From Leptospira sp. (lineage in GTDB: Bacteria > Spirochaetota > Leptospiria > Leptospirales > Leptospiraceae): a stretch of 11,128 bases of DNA. The DNA lies in the NCBI GenBank assembly GCA_025457985.1, contig JALOTI010000022.1, forward strand, positions 1 to 11,128. The letters are read 5' to 3'. The notes under the pieces are model-generated. The model worked only from the letters and a program-made list of their open reading frames with translations, was not told the origin of the DNA and ran no database searches. The position numbers and the translations under genes were made by a program. Of the stretch, positions 5,449 through 11,128 are shown piece by piece (position 1 is the stretch's first letter; every line of letters starts with the position of its first letter).

Positions 5449-7350
5449 ATGAACCAAAAACCGAAACTTCTCTATGATGCCCTAAAAACTACAGCCGAAA
5501 TTTTTCCGAATAAAATTAGCTTTAGAAAGCGTACAAAAGGAAACGAATTCCCAGGGATCAGTTTTTCCGATCTGAAATTGTTTGTCGACCAATTGACAGT
5601 CGGTCTAGTCGATTTGGGAGTAGAGATTGGAGACCGAATCGGTTTTTTTTGCGACGCTACTGTGAATTGGTTGCGGACTGATGTATCTATTTTGAGTGCA
5701 GGTGCCGTAGTTGTTCCCCGTGGAACTGATATTGTTAAAGAAGAAATTCTTTATATATTAGGTCACTCCGAATCCAAATTTTTAATTGTTCAAAAGAAAA
5801 AGGACAAGGATAGAGTTTTGCCTTTACTGGGAGAATTGCCAAATCTCCGTGAAATTTTTGTTTTAGAAACGGATCTGGGTGATTTGTATGAGGGGGAAGA
5901 TTCTGTTTTCAGTCTTGCAAAAAGAGGACAGAATGTACTCAAAGAGAAGGGGGAAGCTGTTCTCCAAAAGCGACTGTCCGAGATAGATCCAGATTCTTTA
6001 GCCACACTTATTTATACTTCCGGAACAACAGGTAATCCAAAAGGAGTTATGCTCTCGCAAAAAGGTTGGATTACAGCTATTGAAAATACTACTTCAAGAC
6101 TTGATATGAACTCTTCTGATAATGCAGTTAGTTTACTTCCGCCTTGGCATGCATTTGAAAGAGCGATTGAATACGCAGGAGTGTATCTTGGGATAGATTT
6201 TTTAGTTTCAAATATGAATTCCTTAAAAGATGATCTAAGGGATTTTAAGCCCACCATCTTTCCTTCCGTACCGAGAATATGGGAATCCGTCTTTAATGGA
6301 ATCATGACCAAGGTTAGCAAAGAAGGAGGGTTCAAAGAGAAGTTATTTCATTTCTTTTTGAAAGTGGGATCTCTTTGGGCAAAGTATGTAGCGATTTTTA
6401 AAGGATATGATTTTCAAGTTTTAAAACCAAATCTTATCATTTCGTTATTTAGAAAATTCGGTGCTCTTTTAGTATTAATTCTACTTTCACCTCTCAAACT
6501 TCTATCTATTAAAATATTTTCAGCAATCCATAAAGCACTAGGTGGTAGAATTCGAGTTTGTATTTCCGCAGGTTCCGCATTACCAAGTGTAGTTGATGGA
6601 TTTCTCTCTGCTATCGGACTTAAAGTTTTAGAAGGATACGGAATGACTGAAACTTCAGCTGTCGTATCGATTCGTTCCAATTCAAAGCCAACAAAAGGAA
6701 CAGTGGGTATACCAATTGATGGATACCAAATCCGATTGAAAGATGACCGTGGAGGAATTGTTACCAAGCCTGGTGAAAAAGGCACTTTATGGATTAAGTC
6801 TGCACAGATTCTGAAAGGATACTACAAAAGACCTGAACTCAATCAAACTGTATTTGATGCTGATGGCTTTTTTGATACAGGTGACTTGATGCAAATTTCA
6901 TTTAGAAATGAATTGATCTTTGCCGGTCGATCTAAAGATACCATAGCCCTAATTGGTGGGGAAAACGTTGAACCCGTACCCATTGAAGACCGACTGCTTA
7001 CGTCACCTTACATCGATCAAGTGATGGTTGTTGGTCATGACAAAAAAACTTTGGGTGCACTTATCGTTCCAAACTTTGATGCAGTTGAAGCTAAATTAGA
7101 GGGAATTACAAAAGAATCTACGCATCTATGGAACCAAAATTCTAAGGTTAGAGATCTCTATAAATCGGAAATTGCAAAACTCATTTCAAAAGAAAACGGT
7201 TTTAAGGGATTTGAAATGATTCCAGCAAACAATTTTTATGTTTTGAGTCGCCCATTTGATCCAGATACGGAAATGACAAGAACCCTAAAGATGAAGCGAA
7301 ACGTGATTGCTGAAGTATTCAAAAAAGAAATAGAAGGAATTTATTCATGA
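5449..7350 (+). CDS. Long-chain fatty acid-CoA ligase (AMP-forming acyl-CoA synthetase)
   Basis: This 633-residue ANL-superfamily enzyme activates a fatty acid to its acyl-AMP and then to acyl-CoA, the entry step to beta-oxidation or lipid synthesis. Seen: the P-loop TLIYTSGTTGNPKGV (186-200), LLPPWHAFERAIEY (229-242) typical of the long-chain ligases, the adenine-binding EGYGMTET (395-402), DGFFDTGDL (472-480) with the ribose-binding Asp, GRSKD (493-497) at the hinge, GGENVEPVPIE (503-513), and the C-terminal TRTLKMKR segment with the likely catalytic Lys. A hydrophobic stretch at about 338-360 could make a membrane contact, as in other long-chain ligases. The length is normal for this class. 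It is first in a four-gene plus-strand unit and its last codons overlap the acyl-CoA dehydrogenase start by 4 nt. Chain-length preference is inferred from the class only. Confidence 0.9.
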   Translation: MNQKPKLLYDALKTTAEIFPNKISFRKRTKGNEFPGISFSDLKLFVDQLTVGLVDLGVEIGDRIGFFCDATVNWLRTDVSILSAGAVVVPRGTDIVKEEILYILGHSESKFLIVQKKKDKDRVLPLLGELPNLREIFVLETDLGDLYEGEDSVFSLAKRGQNVLKEKGEAVLQKRLSEIDPDSLATLIYTSGTTGNPKGVMLSQKGWITAIENTTSRLDMNSSDNAVSLLPPWHAFERAIEYAGVYLGIDFLVSNMNSLKDDLRDFKPTIFPSVPRIWESVFNGIMTKVSKEGGFKEKLFHFFLKVGSLWAKYVAIFKGYDFQVLKPNLIISLFRKFGALLVLILLSPLKLLSIKIFSAIHKALGGRIRVCISAGSALPSVVDGFLSAIGLKVLEGYGMTETSAVVSIRSNSKPTKGTVGIPIDGYQIRLKDDRGGIVTKPGEKGTLWIKSAQILKGYYKRPELNQTVFDADGFFDTGDLMQISFRNELIFAGRSKDTIALIGGENVEPVPIEDRLLTSPYIDQVMVVGHDKKTLGALIVPNFDAVEAKLEGITKESTHLWNQNSKVRDLYKSEIAKLISKENGFKGFEMIPANNFYVLSRPFDPDTEMTRTLKMKRNVIAEVFKKEIEGIYS

Positions 7351-8921
7351 TTCACCCGAAACTAAATCCGTATCTCTCGGATGACGAGAGAGAGTTTTAT
7401 AATACTGTTTTTACTTTTTCAGAGGAGGAAATTTTTCCGAGTTCAGAGGAGAGAGATGAAAAAGAAATTTGGTCGGAAGAAATCTGGAACAAGTTTCGAA
7501 AAGCAGGATTGACGGGGCTCTCAATTCCAACTGAGTATGGTGGCCAAGGTGCCAGTTGTCTTTTGTGTTCAATAGCAACGGATGCATTTGCATCTGGATC
7601 TTTGGACGGGGGACTTGGCCTTTCCTGGGCAGCCCATATGATCATTGGGACCATGCCAATTGTATTCCAAGGAACGGATGCCCAAAAAAGTCAATATCTA
7701 CCCAAACTAGCGTCAGGTGAGTGGATTGCGGGTTTTGCTTTGACGGAGCCCGCCTCAGGTTCTGATGCTGCAGCTCTCCTAACCAAGGCAGAAGAAACAG
7801 AGTTTGGATGGAAAATCAACGGAACAAAGATATATATCACAAATGGCCCCGTTGGACAGGTGTTTGTTGTGATGGCTCGGACTTCTGAAAAAGGAAGAGG
7901 GCCCATGGGAATTTCCGCATTTATTGTTGATAGCAATACAAAAGGTTTCCAAGTAAGTAAGGTTTTAAAAAAGTTAGGTCATCATACCTCGATGACAGCA
8001 GAACTTGTTTTTGAAGACATGATTATTCCCAAGGAAAATTTACTTGGTCCACTTAATACTGGTTTCATGAGAATTGGCAAGGAAACTCTGGAATGGGAAA
8101 GAACTGTGTTTGTTGCTGGTCTTGCTGGTGCTATGGAGTATTGTTTTCGAAAAGGAATGCGTTATGTTCGTGAACGAGTTCAATTTGGAAAACAGATCGG
8201 TGATTTTTATGCGATGCAGGAGATCCTCGTTAAAAATTGGGTCTATATGCAATCGGGTCGGCGACTCATCTATTGGGTTGCGGAAAGAAAGGATGCGGGA
8301 ATCCCTTCCCCTTTGGAAAGTAGTTTAGGTAAATTAATTTCTTCTGAACTCTCGGAAGATGTCGCAAAAGAATCGGTTCAACTTTTTGCCGGTTACGGTT
8401 ATATGAAGGAGTATATTGTAGAACGGTTTTATCGTGATGTTAAGTTAGGAACGATCGGAGGAGGAACTAGCGAAATCCAACGCTCCATCATAACTGCTCT
8501 CTATCCTGGCCGTGAAAAGTTTACAACTGAGTTTAAAAAATGGGATAGTTCGCAGAATCCATCAGATAAAATTCTAAACCTTTTATTCGATTCGATATTG
8601 AAAGTAGAAGAAAAAACCCAAAGGAAAAAATCCCAATCTTTGGAATTTGCCTTTGCCGACCTTCTTTCCGTGTTTATTATCCTTTCCTTAACCGCTGAGG
8701 ATTCTAAAAAGGATTCAGAATTTTATTCAAAAGAAGAAAAGAATTTGGACCGTGAATTGCTAACATACTATCTATGTGGGAAGTATCTTGTTTCCATCTC
8801 TAGACTTTCTCCCTTTTTAGAAAAGGAACTCAATTCTATTTGGTCGGAATTCCAAAAGATATCTGCCCAAATCGAGGAGAAAGTCCAGAACAGATTCCGC
8901 CAACTGCAGGAGTTCTCATAA
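7347..8921 (+). CDS. Acyl-CoA dehydrogenase with C-terminal extension
   Basis: This 524-residue flavoenzyme would oxidise acyl-CoA to trans-2-enoyl-CoA and pass electrons to an electron-transfer flavoprotein. The N-terminal helical, middle beta and C-terminal helical domains are all recognisable: PTEYGGQGAS (61-70), FALTEPASGSDAA (130-142), WKINGTKIYITNG (155-167), RVQFGKQIGDFYAMQ (277-291), FAGYGYMKEY (347-356) and YRDVKLGTIGGGTSEIQ (362-378). The Glu that acts as base in short- and medium-chain enzymes (E-G-T) is Gly here (372), but Glu251 in LEWER occupies the alternative base position used by isovaleryl- and long-chain enzymes, so the protein should be active. Residues from about 390 to 524 form a charged, helical tail beyond the usual length of about 385. 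The ATGA overlap and AAGGA nine nt upstream indicate coupling to the acyl-CoA synthetase gene. Confidence 0.9.
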   Translation: MIHPKLNPYLSDDEREFYNTVFTFSEEEIFPSSEERDEKEIWSEEIWNKFRKAGLTGLSIPTEYGGQGASCLLCSIATDAFASGSLDGGLGLSWAAHMIIGTMPIVFQGTDAQKSQYLPKLASGEWIAGFALTEPASGSDAAALLTKAEETEFGWKINGTKIYITNGPVGQVFVVMARTSEKGRGPMGISAFIVDSNTKGFQVSKVLKKLGHHTSMTAELVFEDMIIPKENLLGPLNTGFMRIGKETLEWERTVFVAGLAGAMEYCFRKGMRYVRERVQFGKQIGDFYAMQEILVKNWVYMQSGRRLIYWVAERKDAGIPSPLESSLGKLISSELSEDVAKESVQLFAGYGYMKEYIVERFYRDVKLGTIGGGTSEIQRSIITALYPGREKFTTEFKKWDSSQNPSDKILNLLFDSILKVEEKTQRKKSQSLEFAFADLLSVFIILSLTAEDSKKDSEFYSKEEKNLDRELLTYYLCGKYLVSISRLSPFLEKELNSIWSEFQKISAQIEEKVQNRFRQLQEFS

Positions 8922-8924
8922 TCC

Positions 8925-10172
8925 ATGGGCTTTGCACCTGCAGGTAGAATTGCGATTTTTTATCTTTTATTTGGCTATGTTTGGATTTATTTTTCGGACA
9001 AGGCGCTCGGAATTTTACTGAATAGCTCTGATGAAATACGATACGCACAAAATTACAAAGGTTGGCTATTTGTATCTGTCAGTGGAATCATCATCTACTT
9101 TTTGTTACAGAGAGAATTGAGAATTCAAAAACAAGTTCTACAAGAAAAGGCAGAATCAGATCTTTTGTATCGAACGATTTTTGAACGAATTGATAATGCA
9201 GTCATCGTTTTCAATTTAGGAACATGGAAAGTAGAGTTTTTAAACCAGAGGTATTCATCCTTACTTGGCGAATCCGCGGAGAATCTGAAAGAAAATTCAG
9301 ATTTAATTCTCCAAGCGGTTCATCCCGAGGATCGAGAGAGGATGCTTAAGATTTGGTCCGAAAATCTCCAAGAAAATAGATCCGGAATTTCTTATAGATT
9401 TTTGACACGAAATGGTGAAATAAAATGGGTATTAGAAACTAGACTCTTTATCCCGGGTTTAGATGATAAGGGTGGTCGTTCTGTTGCGGTTGTTTCTGAC
9501 ATTACAGAAATTATGGAAAGTAAATCAAAACTAGAGGGAACTTTAAAGGAGAATAAAATCCTTCTAACAGAAATACACCACAGAGTAAAAAATAATTTAG
9601 CAGTGATTATATCCTTTCTTCAATTGCAAGCTGATTCTGTTTCAAAAGATATGAAGCAAATACTTGAACAAAGTATGGCAAGAATCAAAGCGATTGCTTT
9701 AGTGCATGAAAAATTGTATAGTTCTCGAAATCTCTCTGCGCTTAGTGCAGATGATTATATAGGTAATCTCGTTGAGAATATTAAACTCATGTACATGAGG
9801 ATGGATATTCAATTTGAAATGAATATCGACCCAGTTGAAATGGATCTCGTAAATGCAATTCCAATGGGATTGATTGTTACGGAAATGATGACAAATTCAT
9901 TTCGGCATGCATTTAATATTCCAATGGAAAATCCGAAAATTCAAATCAAACTAAAACTTTATAATTCCGATTTTGTGGATTTGATGTATTCGGATACGGG
10001 TTGCGGTTTTCCAAAAGAAGTAGATCCACATAAATTAGAGTCAGTTGGATTGTCAGTTATCTTTTCTCTCTCCAAACAGTTGAAAGGTGAAGAAATAAAT
10101 TTCCAATCAGCTCCAGGAAAAGGTGTTTATTATCACTTCCGATTTCCAATTACAATCTTAAGAGAAAATTAA
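8925..10172 (+). CDS. Membrane PAS sensor histidine kinase (HisKA_2 type)
   Basis: This 415-residue kinase has two membrane helices (about 8-22 and 46-62) flanking a short outside loop with the WIYFSD and NYKGWLF signatures of a common kinase N-terminus. A short coiled segment (63-80) leads to one PAS domain (about 80-198, with VHPEDRERM at 132-140 and VVSDITE at 189-195). The phosphoacceptor region is LLTEIHHRVKNNL (213-225) and the likely phosphorylated His is 219. The ATPase domain shows the N-box TEMMTNSFRHAF (319-330) and the G-box DTGCGFP (357-363). This is the HisKA_2/HWE-like class. No receiver domain or response regulator gene is nearby, so the output is unknown. The gene lies between acyl-CoA dehydrogenase and MaoC genes with gaps of 3 and 1 nt, suggesting cotranscription. 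AGGAG lies 13 nt before the ATG, a rather long distance. Confidence 0.88.
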   Translation: MGFAPAGRIAIFYLLFGYVWIYFSDKALGILLNSSDEIRYAQNYKGWLFVSVSGIIIYFLLQRELRIQKQVLQEKAESDLLYRTIFERIDNAVIVFNLGTWKVEFLNQRYSSLLGESAENLKENSDLILQAVHPEDRERMLKIWSENLQENRSGISYRFLTRNGEIKWVLETRLFIPGLDDKGGRSVAVVSDITEIMESKSKLEGTLKENKILLTEIHHRVKNNLAVIISFLQLQADSVSKDMKQILEQSMARIKAIALVHEKLYSSRNLSALSADDYIGNLVENIKLMYMRMDIQFEMNIDPVEMDLVNAIPMGLIVTEMMTNSFRHAFNIPMENPKIQIKLKLYNSDFVDLMYSDTGCGFPKEVDPHKLESVGLSVIFSLSKQLKGEEINFQSAPGKGVYYHFRFPITILREN

Positions 10173-10173
10173 T

Positions 10174-10596
10174 ATGTATACAAAAGGAAAGAGTTTTTCA
10201 GAGATTCAGATAGGTGATAAAGCCTCATTTAGTAAAACAATTACAGAAACGGATGTGTATTTGTTTGCTGGAATATCGGGGGACTTCAACCCATTACATG
10301 TGGATGAAGAATATGCAAAAACTACAGACTTTGGAACTAGAATTGCTCATGGTGGACTTGCTGCTTCCTTACTTGCACCTGTCCTTGGAATGAAGTTGCC
10401 TGGATTAGGCACAGTTGCTCTCGAAACAACAACGAAGTTTCGAAAACCTGTTTTTTTTGGTGATACAATCAAATGCGAAGTAGAGGTGATTGAAAAGATT
10501 TCAAGAATCAAAGCTGTAAAAATGAAGATTGTTTGGACGAATCAAAAGAACGAAGTGGTAAGCAAGGGTGAGACCACCGTCATTCCCCCTGGCTAA
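10174..10596 (+). CDS. MaoC-type (R)-enoyl-CoA hydratase/dehydratase
   Basis: This 140-residue single hot-dog-fold protein has the hydratase-2 motif: GDFNPLHVD (36-44) with the expected catalytic Asp37 and His42, followed by FGTRIAHGG (53-61). Enzymes of this family add water to trans-2-enoyl-CoA to give (R)-3-hydroxyacyl-CoA, and some act on acyl-ACP in other pathways. The length matches single-domain PhaJ/MaoC proteins. It starts 1 nt after the histidine kinase stop codon, so it is the fourth gene of the plus-strand unit. Its place after a ligase and a dehydrogenase fits a role in fatty-acid oxidation. A role in beta-oxidation bypass, polyhydroxyalkanoate supply or lipid synthesis is equally compatible with the sequence. 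Its last 17 nt overlap the end of the opposite gene. Confidence 0.87.
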   Translation: MYTKGKSFSEIQIGDKASFSKTITETDVYLFAGISGDFNPLHVDEEYAKTTDFGTRIAHGGLAASLLAPVLGMKLPGLGTVALETTTKFRKPVFFGDTIKCEVEVIEKISRIKAVKMKIVWTNQKNEVVSKGETTVIPPG

Positions 10597-10945
10597 GAAA
10601 TTGACCCAACATTCCTATCTCATCTTCCACAAACTCTCGAACCTCTAGCAATTCATCTTCTTCCACGATTTCTTCGAGTATCTCTTCGCTATTTTCGTCG
10701 ACGCCTAATCGCATAACTATGTAACCTGGGATATCCGATTCTGGGTCGTCAATTTCCACATTTATAAATTGATATTCATTTTCATTTGATGGAAGGAAAA
10801 CTAGATAATCACTGGAACCAAGTGAAAACGAATAAAAAACTTCCCATTGATAATTATTCCCATTTTCGTCGACAAGATCGATTTCTTCCGTTGTTCTACT
10901 TGGTAAAAAATCATCACCCTGAAAGCCTAATTCTTTGAGATCCAT
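10580..10945 (-). CDS. Small acidic DUF1292-like protein
   Basis: This is a 121-residue, strongly acidic protein without membrane segments. The first two thirds resemble DUF1292 (YrzB-like) proteins: a strand pair starting IDLVDENGNNYQWEVFYSF (about 22-40), then DYLVFLPSNENEYQFINVEI (about 47-66), an acidic middle, and a helical end rich in Glu. The function of this family is unknown. The ATG at 10945 overlaps the stop codon of the HNH gene by one base (TAATG), so translation is probably coupled. AAGGA lies 12 nt upstream, inside the HNH gene. The stop codon lies inside the MaoC gene on the other strand, giving a 17-nt convergent overlap with no room for a terminator. The family assignment is by pattern and moderately sure. 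Confidence 0.7.
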   Translation of the reverse strand: MDLKELGFQGDDFLPSRTTEEIDLVDENGNNYQWEVFYSFSLGSSDYLVFLPSNENEYQFINVEIDDPESDIPGYIVMRLGVDENSEEILEEIVEEDELLEVREFVEDEIGMLGQFLSQGE

Positions 10946-11127
10946 TATTTGAAAAAATCCTTTTCGAATGCTAGGCTATGTTTTTTCTTAAAATTACATT
11001 CTTTACAAGAAGGTACCAGATTCGCCTTTACTGATTTACCACCTCGTATAAGTGGTATAAGGTGGTCCATTGTTAATTCTTCAACTTTAAACTTATTCCC
11101 ACAATAGTGGCAGATTCCCGAACTCCT
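10945..11127 (-). CDS. HNH endonuclease, C-terminal part; 5' end outside window
   Basis: An open frame enters from the right edge and ends at TAA (10947-10945); 60 residues are visible. They carry a complete HNH zinc-finger nuclease core: CHYCG (6-10), LTMDHLIP (18-25) with the metal and base Asp-His pair, RGGK (28-31), NLVPSC (36-41) and CKECNFKK (41-48). The CxxC pairs are the structural zinc ligands and the DH pair and Asn36 are the catalytic positions. HNH proteins of this form occur as phage, restriction or housekeeping nucleases, and the visible part does not show which. The frame has no start codon in the window, so the N-terminus is unknown. It is followed directly by the DUF1292-like gene through a one-base stop/start overlap. 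Confidence 0.8.
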   Translation of the reverse strand, partial: RSSGICHYCGNKFKVEELTMDHLIPLIRGGKSVKANLVPSCKECNFKKKHSLAFEKDFFK

Positions 11128-11128
11128 T

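Noticed and set aside
5151..5477. Plus-strand open frame of 108 codons crossing the divergent intergenic region
   Set aside because: It runs opposite the CBS gene and into the ligase start in another frame. The translation is low-complexity and has no recognisable feature.
6012..6785. Minus-strand open frames of 107 and 123 codons inside the acyl-CoA synthetase gene
   Set aside because: The sense strand encodes the P-loop and adenine-binding motifs of a full-length enzyme. The antisense translations show no family features.

Overview
The window looks like chromosomal DNA of a spirochaete of the genus Leptospira, possibly a free-living species. The DNA is AT-rich. The gene families fit a bacterium that lives on long-chain fatty acids and makes its own branched-chain amino acids. 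The assignment rests on recognising protein families, not on a database match, so treat the genus as likely and the species as unknown. No rRNA, tRNA, CRISPR array, insertion sequence or prophage was seen.

Left half (1-5331), all on the minus strand. Read in the direction of transcription it holds a two-gene unit: a CBS-domain protein (5331-4738), then 9 nt later a sodium:solute symporter (4728-3259). Next comes a short leader region (about 3239-3041) and a 2-isopropylmalate synthase-like gene, leuA (3040-1853). Last is a separately promoted D-aminoacylase-type amidohydrolase (1740 to beyond the left edge).

The leader in front of leuA is the most interesting element. It encodes a 17-residue peptide, MNISMNSIALLLLLVLL, in which seven of the last eight codons are leucine codons. 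A GC-rich hairpin followed by seven U residues comes soon after. The RNA between them can form the mutually exclusive 1:2, 2:3 and 3:4 pairings of a classical ribosome-mediated attenuator. This points to leucine-controlled premature termination of leuA. It also supports calling the enzyme a leucine-pathway synthase rather than a citramalate or homocitrate synthase. The enzyme lacks the usual C-terminal leucine-sensing domain, so attenuation could be its main leucine control.

Right half (5449-10596), plus strand. Four tightly packed genes form an apparent fatty-acid oxidation operon: long-chain acyl-CoA synthetase, acyl-CoA dehydrogenase (4-nt overlap), a membrane PAS histidine kinase of the HisKA_2 type (3-nt gap), and a MaoC-type hydratase (1-nt gap). 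Activation, first oxidation and hydration of an acyl chain are all represented. The kinase sits between the enzymes and has no response regulator gene in view.

Right edge (10580-11128), minus strand. The 3' end of an HNH endonuclease gene is joined by a TAATG stop/start overlap to a small acidic DUF1292-like protein. The 3' end of that gene overlaps the MaoC gene by 17 nt in a convergent arrangement.
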